DNA of 64,000 bases, from positions 98,686-162,685 of the forward strand of contig JAFAYL010000038.1 in assembly GCA_019240405.1 (NCBI GenBank). The letters are read 5' to 3'. Each line of letters opens with the position of its first letter. Positions within the stretch are counted from its first letter, which is position 1. The notes beneath the pieces were generated by a model. That model made no database searches. It was not told where the DNA came from and worked only from the letters and a program-made list of their open reading frames with translations. Positions 17,119-26,656 of this stretch are shown here, piece after piece. This DNA is from Acidobacteriaceae bacterium (GTDB taxonomy: Bacteria; Acidobacteriota; Terriglobia; Bryobacterales; Bryobacteraceae). The translations under genes and the position numbers were made by a program.

Positions 17119-18323
17119 TGGTTACGGCGGGCTGGCAATATAGTCCCGCGGCAATTTCCCAGGCCGATTCTCACGAAGCCTTCACGCGCGCAATAGCCCG
17201 TGAAGATCACCTCGTCGCCGTCTTCAAGAAAACTGCGTTGTTCACCAGTTGGGAGTTGAATTGGTTCACTGCCTCGCCATGTGCGCTCCAGTAAGCAGCC
17301 GCGGTTTTCCTTTTCCGGCCCTGAAACGGTTCCGCTCGCGATCAGATCACCCGGACGGAGTGGGCAGCCGTTTGAGGAATGGTGTGCGATCATTTGCGCC
17401 AGTGTCCAATAAAGATCTTTGAAGTGACTCCTGCTGATCAGCATTGGCTCGATCATGCCCTCGGAACGTAAGCGAACTTCAAGGGTAATCTCGAAAGCGC
17501 CCGAGCCGGTCGCTTGCAAATAGGGCAGCACGGGAACGTGATGTTCCGCAGGGCTGGCGCGAAACGGCTCTAGTGCTTCCATCGTAATCAGCCAGGGAGA
17601 AATGGACGTAGCAAAGTTTTTCGCAAGAAACGGTCCGAGCGGCTGATATTCCCAGCGCTGAATATCGCGCGCCGACCAATCATTCACCAAACACACTCCG
17701 GCTATGTGCTGCTCGGCTTCATCGATGGGAATGGACTCGCCTATTGCGTTGCCAGGGCCGAGAAAAGCGCCTAGCTCCAGCTCGTAATCGAGGTTCTTGG
17801 TAGGCCCGAATTGCCCTTCGCCAAGCTGACCCACCGGCCGGCGAACAGCCGTCCCGCTCACGACAATTGACGATGAACGGCCGTGATATGCGATCGGCAC
17901 ATGCCGGTAGTTGGGCAGCAGCGGGTTGTCAGGACGAAACATGCTCCCAACGTTCTGAGCGTGGTGAATGGAAGCATAGAAATCCGTATAATCGCCGATG
18001 CTCGCAGGTAACAGCATCTCGCATTCGGATTGCGCAACCAGCTCGCGCTTGCCGGAGCCGCTCTCGAGAGCCTTGCTTATGTCGCACCTCAAACGGCGGC
18101 GGTCGGAGGGCATGAGACTCATGTAGCCGTTTAGATTGTCCCAGGTAAGCCATTGACTTAACGGCAAAATAAAATCTCCAATTGCGGCGCCCAGACGCGG
18201 CTCTGGAGACTGTGTCGTACGAAACACACCCAACGGCAGATTTTGAATAGGAAAGTCGCAATCTTCGCGATTCGCTGATTCGACCCAGCTCTTGAGTGTT
18301 GGGTCGTGTGTCTCCTCAATCAT
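17109..18323 (-). CDS. fahA: Fumarylacetoacetase
   Basis: A 404-residue hydrolase that splits fumarylacetoacetate into fumarate and acetoacetate, the last step of tyrosine catabolism. Visible marks: DFYASIHHAQNVGSMFR near residue 110 (catalytic His region), YHGRSSSIVVSG, the metal site in NLDYELELGAFLG and VLVNDWSARD-type segment (CLVNDWSARDIQRWEYQPLG), then LRPGDLIASGTVSGP. Its start overlaps the stop of the unknown gene by 4 bp (ATGA), implying translational coupling. It is the last gene of the minus-strand homogentisate operon and is convergent with the SRPBCC gene. Confidence 0.95.
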   Translation of the reverse strand: MIEETHDPTLKSWVESANREDCDFPIQNLPLGVFRTTQSPEPRLGAAIGDFILPLSQWLTWDNLNGYMSLMPSDRRRLRCDISKALESGSGKRELVAQSECEMLLPASIGDYTDFYASIHHAQNVGSMFRPDNPLLPNYRHVPIAYHGRSSSIVVSGTAVRRPVGQLGEGQFGPTKNLDYELELGAFLGPGNAIGESIPIDEAEQHIAGVCLVNDWSARDIQRWEYQPLGPFLAKNFATSISPWLITMEALEPFRASPAEHHVPVLPYLQATGSGAFEITLEVRLRSEGMIEPMLISRSHFKDLYWTLAQMIAHHSSNGCPLRPGDLIASGTVSGPEKENRGCLLERTWRGSEPIQLPTGEQRSFLEDGDEVIFTGYCAREGFVRIGLGNCRGTILPARRNHYS

Positions 18324-19078
18324 AGGAATCCGAGCGCGTTCAGATCTTCAACCGGCTCCTCGAATGAACATGAGCCAAATGAATGCGCGAATGATTCGCG
18401 GGCCTGAGCAATGTTTGCTGCCGGAAGTGAGCGGTCGCGCCAATGTGCGGAATCGTCAAATCGAAACGCAAGCGGATCGGTCTCGGCTAGGATCGGATCG
18501 AGATCGCGCTCACCACGCCACGCAAACGCTGCAGCAAGAAAAACGTTGATAAAGCCGTGCATCATCGCCGAGGGCGCGCCTAGCTCGTAAGTAAGCGCAT
18601 GGATCGATCGGATTGGATGATGAAGTCCGGCGGTGGCTTTGAAGGATAACTTTCGATCGGCGCACGCAATGATATAGCTGGAAACGTCCTCGATAGAAGG
18701 AATCGCATCGAGTATTATCCCGCCTGTTCGAATCTTTGCGAATGAGCCGGCTTTCTTCACTTCATCGAGCTGATCGAGTACTACCTCACAGTAGGTAGGC
18801 TTTGAGGTTGAAATGATGTTCTTGGATTCAATCGCAGCAGCGCGTGGATCGTCCGTATCGCTAAGCACCGCGAGCGGCCAATCAAGCGGAGCCATTTGCA
18901 TGACTTGCGCCGCGGGAATAACGAAACGTCCCAAGATCCAAGCGTGCTCCGCGCTTCGATAGCGGCCATAGTTAGCCACGGCCGCTTCACGCGCGAGCGA
19001 TGTTGGGGGAAACATTCCCGCGTAATCGATCAGATTGGCTAGCAGCGCACGTAGCGCGGGTGCTACGTGTCCAGCCAC
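18320..19078 (-). CDS. Unknown protein embedded between hmgA and fahA
   Basis: A 252-residue cytoplasmic protein with no signal or helices and no family name I can assign. Conserved-looking blocks are LLANLIDYAGMFPP (about 13-26), SFAKIRTGGIILDAIPS (about 111-127), FKATAGLHHPIR (about 146-157) and MMHGFINVFLAAAFAWRGE. Short strands ending in charged or glycine motifs spaced along helices suggest a TIM-barrel-like enzyme, which is inference. It overlaps hmgA by 16 bp (GTG start at 19078) and fahA by 4 bp, so it is tightly coupled to homogentisate breakdown. The locus lacks a maleylacetoacetate isomerase, and this protein is a reasonable candidate for that step. Confidence 0.8.
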   Translation of the reverse strand: MAGHVAPALRALLANLIDYAGMFPPTSLAREAAVANYGRYRSAEHAWILGRFVIPAAQVMQMAPLDWPLAVLSDTDDPRAAAIESKNIISTSKPTYCEVVLDQLDEVKKAGSFAKIRTGGIILDAIPSIEDVSSYIIACADRKLSFKATAGLHHPIRSIHALTYELGAPSAMMHGFINVFLAAAFAWRGERDLDPILAETDPLAFRFDDSAHWRDRSLPAANIAQARESFAHSFGSCSFEEPVEDLNALGFL

Positions 19079-20220
19079 GACAAATAGTAGTTTTTATCTT
19101 CCACGCCGCACGCCTCTTGGCTAACGTACAAACCTCGGAAAGTGTCCATCATCACTGCGAGTTCGTTTGTCTCCTTCTGGCCGATGGAAGCCTCAGTTCG
19201 GCCAGGCTGAGGGCCGTGCGCTAGCCCGTCCGGGTGCAAGGTGATGGAACCGTATTCAATTCCTTTTCGGCTCATGAATTCGGAGTTGGCGTAATAGAGG
19301 ACCTCGTCGGACATGACGTTTGAATGATTGTACGGTGCCGGGACGGCCTCGGGATCAAAATCATAGGGACGCGGGCAAAAGGAGCACACGACGAAACCGT
19401 CACCCTCGAACATTTGATGAGTCGGCGGCGGCAGATGAAATCGCCCGACGCGCGGCTCAAAATTGTGAATGTTCATCGCCCAGGGGTAATAGTAACCGTC
19501 CCATCCGATCACATCGAACGGGTGATAGGCGAGCATCATCTCGGTCAGGCTGTTTGCCTTTTTCACAATTAAGCGGAACTCGCCCTTTTCGTCGTGGGTC
19601 TCGAGATTTTCGGGGCAGCGCATATCGCGCTCCGAGTAGGGGCTCGATTCGATTAGCTGGCCGTATTCGTTTCGGTATCGCTTTGGCGGGCGAACGTAGC
19701 CGGCACTTTCGATAATGAGCAATGTTCTCTCTTCCGATGTGAACCGGTATCGGTGTAGAATGCCGCGCGGAATTACAATATAATCACCTTCGCTGAATTC
19801 GATACTGCCAAACGGCGATTCTAAGCGACCTCTGCCTCCGCTTACGTATACGATTTCATCACCTTGCGCATTCCGATAGAATTGCGAAACCTCGTCAGCG
19901 GGACGCACGAACGACATGGACACGTCGTTATTAAAAAGAAGAGGAATCCTGTCGAGAATTGCGTCGCCGGGTGTCGTCAATTGCTTGGTTCGAAAATGGC
20001 GGTGCCGCAGGGGCTCGCAAGGAGCGGGATTCCAATGAATCTCTTTAACCGTGTGCACGGCCCGAACGGCTGTCGGGCGCTCGACGTGATAAAGCAGCGA
20101 CGAAGGGCCGACAAATCCCATGTTCCCCATCAGCTCTTCTGCGTAGAGCTCGCCTGATGGCTTGCGAAAAACCTTGTGTCGCTTCGAGGGTATTTCACCG
20201 AGACGGTGGTAAACAGGCAT
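19063..20220 (-). CDS. hmgA: Homogentisate 1,2-dioxygenase
   Basis: A 385-residue non-haem iron dioxygenase opening the ring of homogentisate to maleylacetoacetate. The cupin fold is visible; likely iron ligands are H299 (PYNHSN), E306 (SDEVLYY) and H329/H335 in LHPDGLAHGP. It is at the short end of the family and resembles the compact bacterial form rather than the roughly 440-residue form. A strong ribosome site (AGGAGG, 20226-20231) overlaps the stop codon of the upstream synthetase gene. The 3' end overlaps the unknown gene. Confidence 0.95.
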   Translation of the reverse strand: MPVYHRLGEIPSKRHKVFRKPSGELYAEELMGNMGFVGPSSLLYHVERPTAVRAVHTVKEIHWNPAPCEPLRHRHFRTKQLTTPGDAILDRIPLLFNNDVSMSFVRPADEVSQFYRNAQGDEIVYVSGGRGRLESPFGSIEFSEGDYIVIPRGILHRYRFTSEERTLLIIESAGYVRPPKRYRNEYGQLIESSPYSERDMRCPENLETHDEKGEFRLIVKKANSLTEMMLAYHPFDVIGWDGYYYPWAMNIHNFEPRVGRFHLPPPTHQMFEGDGFVVCSFCPRPYDFDPEAVPAPYNHSNVMSDEVLYYANSEFMSRKGIEYGSITLHPDGLAHGPQPGRTEASIGQKETNELAVMMDTFRGLYVSQEACGVEDKNYYLSWLDT

Positions 20221-20225
20221 GAAAA

Positions 20226-20231
20226 CCTCCT
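20226..20231 (-). promoter_or_regulatory. Strong ribosome binding site of hmgA
   Basis: AGGAGG on the minus strand, 5 bases before ATG 20220. It overlaps the TAG stop of the upstream acyl-CoA synthetase gene, so termination and re-initiation can be coupled. Confidence 0.8.
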
Positions 20232-22122
20232 AAGTGTTCAGGTTCCGGATGCATTCGACAGCGCCGGGATTTTCGAGCGCCATCAAATCGCCCGCGTCCT
20301 GATTCAAATATGCGGCGCGAATGACACGCCGGACAATCTTCCCATTTCTCGTTTTTGGTAGGGCGGAGACGAAATGGATTCGTTCCGGCTTCAGGGGCTT
20401 CCCAAGTTCGCTCGCGACATGATCCCTGAGCCGGTCAGCAAGACCGTTGGTCTCGCGGGCAACGCACAGACCCACGATCGCGGTTCCCTTCTTTTCATCG
20501 GGAATACCGATGACCGCCGCCTCAATCACACCCGGATAGGACGTCAAGATCGATTCCACTTCCGCCGGCCCCAATCGCTTTCCGGCCACTTTCAGTGTGT
20601 CATCACTGCGGCCGAGAATGAACCAGTGTTCATCGGCGTCCTTTTCGACCCAGTCACCGTGAATCCACAGACCTGGGACGCGCTCCCAGTATGTTTTCAG
20701 GTATCGATCAGGATCGTTCCAAAAACCTCTCGCTTGACCAATCCAAGGGCCGCGAATCGCAAGCTCGCCGACGCCGGTTTTGAGCGCGTTTCCAGAGTCG
20801 TCCACCACATCGGCGTCGATACCGAGGCACGCCGCTGTAAAACCGCACGGCTTGATTGGTGCGAGCGGGTGATTGGATAGGATCCCCCCCGAGATTTCCG
20901 TCCCGCCCGAATAATTGATGATAGGAATTCGTTTCTGGCCCACTTTTTCAAACAACCACCACCACGACGCCGGGTCCCAAGGTTCGCCTGAGGACGCGAA
21001 AAAGCGAAGCTTGGAGAGATTATGCGACGCAATCTGCGGATCGCCATATTCAATCAACTTGCGAATCAGAGACGGCGAGATCCCAAGCACGTCGAGATGA
21101 TGGCGGGCACTGAACTTCCACAGGCGATCGGGTGCCGGATAATCGGGAGCGCCGTCGTACAGCACTACGGTTCCGCCAAGAATGAGAGCGCCATAGATCA
21201 GCCAGGGTCCCATCATCCAGCCGAGATCAGTGATCCATGAAATCGAATCTCCTGGACCGATATCCATGTGGAAGGCCACATCCTGCGCGGCTTTGATGGG
21301 GAAACTGCAATGCGTGTGGACAATACCTTTGGGCTCGCCAGTGGTTCCGGAAGAAAAGATGATGATCAATGGATCTTCGGCTGAAGTAGTCTCGTGTTCT
21401 GCTTCCCCGAATCCGAGCAAGTTGTTCCATCGGAAGGTGCCGTCAGGGGTATTCGTCTGCTCGGATACCACAATGAGCGTCTCGACCAGCGGACAGCGGT
21501 CGGCCGCCTCTTTAGCGGTTTTGAGCATGTCGATCTGCTTGCCGGCCCGAGAGAAACTCTCACATGTGATCAACGCTTTTGCGCCTGTATGCTTCAGGCG
21601 TGTTTCGATCGCAGTCGGGCCATACCCGGAAAACAGCGGCACAGCAATTGCGCCGATTCGTCCCAAAGCTAACAGTGCGACGACTGTTTCGGGCAGCATC
21701 GGCATGTAGATCCCGACGGTCTCTCCCTTGGCAATTCTCAACGCCTTGAGACCCGCCGCGGCGCGCGCTACCTCTTCGCGGAGTTCTCCAAAAGTTAACT
21801 GACGTGTGTTGCCACTTTCGCCTTCCCAAGTGACAGCCATTCGGGCAGCATCATGATTCAGACAGCTTTCGGTGGCGTTAAATTTCCCGTTCACGCACCA
21901 GCGGGGCCATTCCGGACCGCGCGGCAGATCGAGCACGGAGCTGTAAGGTTGATCGAATCTCACGTTCAAGAAACGAAGCACCTGCTCGGTAAACCACGGC
22001 ACATCCGCAACAGAATGCGCATGCAATTCGGTGTAATCTCGCGACCCGGTGAGGCACAGGAATTTCGTGAGTTGAGCGCGCTCGATTACGGCGGGAGTAG
22101 GGGACCAGGCAAATCCACTCAT
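20230..22122 (-). CDS. AMP-forming acyl-CoA synthetase, probably acetoacetate or acetate activating
   Basis: A 630-residue ANL-superfamily ligase. Motifs in order: [10 protein letters not shown] at 257-266 (P-loop), [10 protein letters not shown] (adenylate region), [33 protein letters not shown] (hinge) and [10 protein letters not shown] with the catalytic lysine at about 595. It resembles acetyl-/acetoacetyl-CoA synthetases in length. Because fahA releases acetoacetate, activation of acetoacetate to acetoacetyl-CoA is the most sensible role, but acetate or another short acid is possible. Start overlaps the GntR stop by 4 bp; the stop is 9 bp before hmgA. Confidence 0.85.
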   Translation of the reverse strand: MSGFAWSPTPAVIERAQLTKFLCLTGSRDYTELHAHSVADVPWFTEQVLRFLNVRFDQPYSSVLDLPRGPEWPRWCVNGKFNATESCLNHDAARMAVTWEGESGNTRQLTFGELREEVARAAAGLKALRIAKGETVGIYMPMLPETVVALLALGRIGAIAVPLFSGYGPTAIETRLKHTGAKALITCESFSRAGKQIDMLKTAKEAADRCPLVETLIVVSEQTNTPDGTFRWNNLLGFGEAEHETTSAEDPLIIIFSSGTTGEPKGIVHTHCSFPIKAAQDVAFHMDIGPGDSISWITDLGWMMGPWLIYGALILGGTVVLYDGAPDYPAPDRLWKFSARHHLDVLGISPSLIRKLIEYGDPQIASHNLSKLRFFASSGEPWDPASWWWLFEKVGQKRIPIINYSGGTEISGGILSNHPLAPIKPCGFTAACLGIDADVVDDSGNALKTGVGELAIRGPWIGQARGFWNDPDRYLKTYWERVPGLWIHGDWVEKDADEHWFILGRSDDTLKVAGKRLGPAEVESILTSYPGVIEAAVIGIPDEKKGTAIVGLCVARETNGLADRLRDHVASELGKPLKPERIHFVSALPKTRNGKIVRRVIRAAYLNQDAGDLMALENPGAVECIRNLNT

Positions 22123-22850
22123 CTCGCGACCTTGTTCTTCTCCAGAAGAAAGCCATTGCGGCGAACGCCCGAGCCTGCGCCCCAGACATCGCGCCCCAGT
22201 GCGTTTAGCTGGCCGCGGGTGATATCCGCGACCACGGCCTCGTGCGCAGCGACGGCATCTTTTCTGCGAATAGCGTCGACAATTGGCTTTAGGAGACTTT
22301 CTATTTCCGCAGGCACTTCTTTTGAGCCTTGGGCCGCAAGATAGACAAGCCGGGTTGAACGCTCGAGCACACCCCGAAGCAAGGCTTCGAATTCTCCGTT
22401 ATGCGTCATGTATGCAATTTGAAGGTGAAATTTCTGATTCGCTTCAATGAAGGAATCGAGTCCACCTGGCTTGCGGGCTACTTGGATGGCATGCCTGTAA
22501 TGATCCTCGAGAGTCGCTACTTCATGGGGATCAGCGCGTAACGCAGCAAGCTCGGCGGCAATACCTTCCAAGACAATGCGAGTCTCGAGAAGATCGCGAA
22601 CTCCGCGAAAACTCAGCTCTGGGACATGGTAGCCCCGGCGCGGAACTACCTCAAGCAACTGTTCATTGTGCAGCCGGTTGCAGGCTTCACGGAACGGCGT
22701 CCGGCCAATTCCGTAGCGCGCGAGAATTTCTGCCTCGTTCAGAAAGCTTCCTTCAGAAAATTCTCCGTGCAGGATTCCGTGTTTCAGGAATAGGTAAGCA
22801 CGATCAACGAGAGTGCCGCTGCGTCTTGGCTTTATTTTCGGAACAGGCAT
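22119..22850 (-). CDS. GntR-family (FCD-type) transcriptional regulator
   Basis: About 243 residues: an N-terminal winged helix ([21 protein letters not shown]...[24 protein letters not shown]) and an all-helical C-terminal FCD-like effector domain (about 85-225) with [14 protein letters not shown] and [14 protein letters not shown] regulators usually sense small acids and repress catabolic operons. ATG at 22850 has AAAGAG about 8 bases upstream; a GTG at 22859 is less well placed. It is the first gene of the homogentisate operon and faces a perfect palindrome in the divergent promoter region, so autoregulation and control of both operons are likely. Confidence 0.9.
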   Translation of the reverse strand: MPVPKIKPRRSGTLVDRAYLFLKHGILHGEFSEGSFLNEAEILARYGIGRTPFREACNRLHNEQLLEVVPRRGYHVPELSFRGVRDLLETRIVLEGIAAELAALRADPHEVATLEDHYRHAIQVARKPGGLDSFIEANQKFHLQIAYMTHNGEFEALLRGVLERSTRLVYLAAQGSKEVPAEIESLLKPIVDAIRRKDAVAAHEAVVADITRGQLNALGRDVWGAGSGVRRNGFLLEKNKVAR

Positions 22851-22876
22851 GTTGGACACTCTTTCCGAAACACGTT

Positions 22877-22895
22877 AATATACTATCAGTATATT
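22877..22895. promoter_or_regulatory. Perfect 19-bp inverted repeat, candidate GntR operator
   Basis: AATATACT-ATC-AGTATATT: two perfect 8-bp arms around 3 bases, lying in the 73-bp gap between the divergent GntR gene and the aminotransferase gene. Size, symmetry and position fit a dimeric GntR-FCD binding site controlling both transcripts. The binding itself is inferred. Confidence 0.75.
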
Positions 22896-22923
22896 TCTGA
22901 TCGACGGAATATCTGAAGCTCCG

Positions 22924-24054
22924 ATGATCTCTGCCCAATTATTAGTCCCTCCTCACATCTTGAAATTACGGCCTTACGAGCCTGGGCTCAGTCCGGAGCA
23001 GGTGAAGGAGCGATATGGTATCGCCCGGGCGATCAAGCTTGCCTCGAATGAAAATCCACTGGGGGCATCTCCGCTCGCAATTGAAAATGCAAAGCGGGCG
23101 CTTAAAGACATGTTTCTGTACCCAGACGGAGGGCTTGCGCTTCGACGGAAGCTGGCAGAGCGATACAATCTCAAACCCGAGAACGTTATCGCAGGAGCCG
23201 GCAGCGAAGGCATTATGGCGAATATCGTGCGCGCTTTTCTGGGCGACGAAGATGAGGTCCTAACTACCGAGGCAGCATTTTCGGGGTTTCAGGTACTGGC
23301 TCGGAGCCGCGGAGTTGCATACCGGACCGTTTCCTATCTGGACTGGCGCTACGATCTCGCGAAAATGGCTGACGCGATCACCGACCGGACGAAACTGATC
23401 TATCTCGCGAACCCGAATAACCCGACGGGGACGTTTTTTACTCGTCAGGAATTCGAGGAATTCCATCGCCGGGTGCCCGAACGCGTGTTGATCATTCTTG
23501 ACGAGGCGTATTTTGAGTTTGCGATGAGCGAACCGTCGTATCCGGACTCGATGCAGTATCGCTTTGATAATGTGATCACGCTGCGAACGTTTTCTAAGAT
23601 TTACGGATTGGCTGGAGCTCGCGTAGGATACGGATTCGCGCACCAGGATTTAATTTCCGTTCTGCTTAAGATCAAGTTACCGTTCGAGCCAAGCGGTATC
23701 GGAGAAGCGGCAGCCCTCGGCGCGCTTGACGATCGCGAATTCATGGAACAGTCAATCGCCAATAATGTGCGCGGACTCGCTTTCATGACTCGCGCTTTTG
23801 AAGCGTTAGGGTTCACGGTCGTTCCTTCCGCCGCGAATTTCATAATGGTCGTGCTCGATACTGAAGAGTTGGCCCAGCAACTGTTCGAAACGCTGCTCCG
23901 ACGCGGCGTGATCGTGCGTCCCTTGAAGGCTAGTGGTCTTGCCAATTGTCTTCGTGTCTCAATTGGCACTCAAGATGAGAACGAAATGTGCATTCAAGCG
24001 CTGAAGCATGCCGGCGCTGAACTGGAGGTAAATCGCTATGCCACAACTAACTGA
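22924..24054 (+). CDS. HisC-type PLP aminotransferase, likely tyrosine/aromatic aminotransferase
   Basis: A 376-residue class I/II fold-type-I aminotransferase closest in pattern to histidinol-phosphate aminotransferase. Motifs: NENPLG (42-47), NPNNPTG (163-169), DEAYFEF (193-199), the PLP lysine K225 in TFSKIYGLAGARVGY, and substrate-phosphate-type arginine near LRVSIGT. No other his gene is nearby, and it is the first gene of an operon with hppD. I infer that it converts tyrosine to 4-hydroxyphenylpyruvate; HisC-like enzymes are known to accept aromatic amino acids. Its 3' end overlaps hppD by 17 bp. Confidence 0.85.
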   Translation: MISAQLLVPPHILKLRPYEPGLSPEQVKERYGIARAIKLASNENPLGASPLAIENAKRALKDMFLYPDGGLALRRKLAERYNLKPENVIAGAGSEGIMANIVRAFLGDEDEVLTTEAAFSGFQVLARSRGVAYRTVSYLDWRYDLAKMADAITDRTKLIYLANPNNPTGTFFTRQEFEEFHRRVPERVLIILDEAYFEFAMSEPSYPDSMQYRFDNVITLRTFSKIYGLAGARVGYGFAHQDLISVLLKIKLPFEPSGIGEAAALGALDDREFMEQSIANNVRGLAFMTRAFEALGFTVVPSAANFIMVVLDTEELAQQLFETLLRRGVIVRPLKASGLANCLRVSIGTQDENEMCIQALKHAGAELEVNRYATTN

Positions 24055-25174
24055 ACAGGCTGACAAAGTAACTTCTACCCAGCAGGATTTCCTTCCGATT
24101 CACGGAACGGATCACGTCGAGTTTTACGTTGGAAACGCCAAACAGTCAGCGTATTTCTACAGAGCCTCAATGGGATTCACCCTTGTCGCGTACCGAGGAC
24201 CGGAAACTGGGACGCGAGATCGCGCTTCCTATGTTCTTCAACAGAACAAAATTCGCTTTGTCCTGACGACACCTTTGCAGCCCTCCGGCGAAATCGCCGA
24301 TCACGTTTACCACCATGGAGACGGCGTTAAATCGATTGCGCTCTGGGTGGACGATGCCCAATCCGCCTGGGAAGAGACCACAGCGCGCGGCGCTCAGAGC
24401 GTCCGAGAACCTTTCACCATTAAAGACGAGAACGGCACGGCACGGCTCTCTTCTATAGCTCTTTATGGCGACACGATTCACACATTTGTTGAACGTGCGG
24501 ATTATCGCGGTCCGTTTCTCCCGGGATTTATCGAGACGCCCGGCCCCGATCGAATTGCCCGTCCCGCTGGACTCATGCACATCGACCACATGGTTGGAAA
24601 CGTCGGTTGGGGACAGATGAACACGTGGGTCGAGTTTTACGAGCGAGTCATGGGTTTTCGAATGTTCAAGCACTTCGATGATCAGGATATCTCGACGGAG
24701 TACTCGGCCTTGATGTCGAAGGTTATGACCAACGGCAATGAACGGATTCGCTTCCCGATCAATGAACCCGCAGTTGGCCGCAAGAAATCGCAGATCGAAG
24801 AGTATCTCGATTATTACGGCAGTCCCGGAGTCCAGCACATTGCGATGGCAACTCACGACATCATTGAATCCGTCACGGTACTACGCGATCAAGGGGTCGA
24901 GTTCCTTTCTATTCCCACAACCTACTATGAGGATTTGACAGCAAGAGTTGGGCGCATCGATGAGCCGATAGATGAACTCGCGCGTTTGGGAATTCTTGTT
25001 GATCGCGATGATGAGGGTTATATGCTGCAGATCTTCACGAAACCAGTGGAAGACCGGCCAACGCTCTTCTACGAGATCATCCAGAGGAAAGGCAGCCGCA
25101 GTTTCGGCAAGGGAAATTTCAAGGCGTTGTTTGAAGCGATCGAGCGCGAGCAAGCGCGGCGCGGAAATCTGTAA
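24038..25174 (+). CDS. hppD: 4-hydroxyphenylpyruvate dioxygenase
   Basis: A 378-residue VOC-fold Fe(II) dioxygenase converting 4-hydroxyphenylpyruvate to homogentisate. Two glyoxalase-like halves are visible. The iron ligands are H184 (HIDHMVGNV), H267 (GVQHIAMAT) and E346 (LFYEIIQRKG). The C-terminal helix GFGKGNFKALFEAIE-type segment (FGKGNFKALFEAIEREQ) that closes the active site is intact. The start lies inside the aminotransferase gene, showing translational coupling, and ATG 24038 follows GGAGG within GAACTGGAGGTAAATCGCT. Divergent from the hmgA operon. Confidence 0.96.
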   Translation: MPQLTEQADKVTSTQQDFLPIHGTDHVEFYVGNAKQSAYFYRASMGFTLVAYRGPETGTRDRASYVLQQNKIRFVLTTPLQPSGEIADHVYHHGDGVKSIALWVDDAQSAWEETTARGAQSVREPFTIKDENGTARLSSIALYGDTIHTFVERADYRGPFLPGFIETPGPDRIARPAGLMHIDHMVGNVGWGQMNTWVEFYERVMGFRMFKHFDDQDISTEYSALMSKVMTNGNERIRFPINEPAVGRKKSQIEEYLDYYGSPGVQHIAMATHDIIESVTVLRDQGVEFLSIPTTYYEDLTARVGRIDEPIDELARLGILVDRDDEGYMLQIFTKPVEDRPTLFYEIIQRKGSRSFGKGNFKALFEAIEREQARRGNL

Positions 25175-25186
25175 TCCATCCGCGAT

Positions 25187-26656
25187 ATGCGTTCGATTGC
25201 AACAGTTACTATTTTTCTGTGCGCGACACTTCTCTGCTTATCTCGCGGGCCGGGGAGCGCAGATGAACCTGCCAATCAACTCGCCCGCGATATTCTGAAA
25301 CAGCTCGTCGAGACTAATACGACTGATTCGGTAGGAAGCACGACCGTCGCTGCCGAAGCGATGGCCCAACGATTCCGCGAAGTCGGTTTCCCGAAGGAAG
25401 ATGTCGTAGTGCTCGGTCCAAACGAGCGCAAGGGAAACATGGTTGTCAGGCTGCGCGGCACCGGGGCGTACAGGCCGATTCTGCTGATCGGCCATCTTGA
25501 TGTCGTCGAAGCGCGCCGCGAGGACTGGACGACAGATCCTTTTACGCTGGTCGAAAAAGATGGATATTTCTACGGACGCGGAACGCAGGATATGAAGGGC
25601 GAGGACGCCATCTTCGTGACAACCTTGCTGCGCTTCAAAAAGGAAGGATATAAGCCGGATCGCGATATTATTTTGGCTCTCACTGCCGATGAAGAGGGCG
25701 GCAACTTTAATGGCATCGACTGGCTGTTAAAGAATCACCGAGAACTGATCGACGCTGAGTTTGTCCTCAACGGCGATGGTGGTGGAGTAAACACCGAAAA
25801 TGGCAAGCCCGTTAACGTTTCTATCGACGCGAGCGAAAAGCTTTATGCGGATTATGAGCTAACCGTGACGAATGCCGGTGGGCATAGTTCTTTGCCCGTG
25901 CCGGACAACGCTATCTATCACCTCGCAGACGCGCTGAGCCGCTTAGAGCGGCATTCATTTCCTTTCGAGCTGAACAACGTTACACGCGCATATTTCGGGC
26001 GCATGGCTACGGTTGAGACGGGGCAGAAGGCTGCGGATATGAAAGCGATTTTGAAGAACCCGCCTGACCCAGCCGCGATCGAACGTCTTTCCGCCGACCC
26101 GAACGATAACGCAACTTTTCGAACTACGTGCGTCGCAACGCGCTTGGAAGCCGGTCACGCTAACAATGCGTTGCCGCAGACCGCGCGCGCAAATGTGAAT
26201 TGCCGTATCCTGCCGGGTCATTCGCGGGAAGAGATACGGCAAACTCTAATCGGAGTCTTTCGAGACCCGAAAATCACCGTCCGCTATGTGGCAACGCATG
26301 GAGAATCTCCGGACCGTGCTCTGGCCCAGCAGTCCTTTCCGCCCGTACCCCTGCGCCCAGACGTGATGCATTCCCTGGAACAAATAGCGGCACAAATGTG
26401 GCCGGGCGCGCCGGTGATTCCTACCATGGCAACCGGAGCGTCCGATGCTGTATATACAACGGCAGCGGGCCTACCCACCTACGGAATTTCGGGAATTGCG
26501 ATTGACATGGACGACGTCAGAGCCCATGGAAAAGACGAGCGTATCCGCACGCAATCCTTCTATGACGGTTTGGAATTTCGATACCGCTACCTGAAAGCGC
26601 TCACGTCAGCGGAATCATTTTCGAAGCCTGATTCTCGAGACAGAAATCCTCTATAG
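25187..26656 (+). CDS. Exported M20-family metallopeptidase
   Basis: A 489-residue zinc peptidase or deacylase. A signal peptide (IATVTIFLCATLLCLSRGPGSA) directs export. Dinuclear zinc-site residues: H103/D105 (IGHLDVV), D135 in YGRGTQDMKG, catalytic E169-E170 (TADEEGG), and a terminal metal His in DDVRAHGKDERI. The dimerisation domain lies between about 220 and 350. It starts 12 bp after hppD and may be read through from that operon, though a role in tyrosine catabolism is not evident; it could release amino acids from peptides. Its 3' end overlaps the next, convergent gene by 6 bp. Confidence 0.88.
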   Translation: MRSIATVTIFLCATLLCLSRGPGSADEPANQLARDILKQLVETNTTDSVGSTTVAAEAMAQRFREVGFPKEDVVVLGPNERKGNMVVRLRGTGAYRPILLIGHLDVVEARREDWTTDPFTLVEKDGYFYGRGTQDMKGEDAIFVTTLLRFKKEGYKPDRDIILALTADEEGGNFNGIDWLLKNHRELIDAEFVLNGDGGGVNTENGKPVNVSIDASEKLYADYELTVTNAGGHSSLPVPDNAIYHLADALSRLERHSFPFELNNVTRAYFGRMATVETGQKAADMKAILKNPPDPAAIERLSADPNDNATFRTTCVATRLEAGHANNALPQTARANVNCRILPGHSREEIRQTLIGVFRDPKITVRYVATHGESPDRALAQQSFPPVPLRPDVMHSLEQIAAQMWPGAPVIPTMATGASDAVYTTAAGLPTYGISGIAIDMDDVRAHGKDERIRTQSFYDGLEFRYRYLKALTSAESFSKPDSRDRNPL

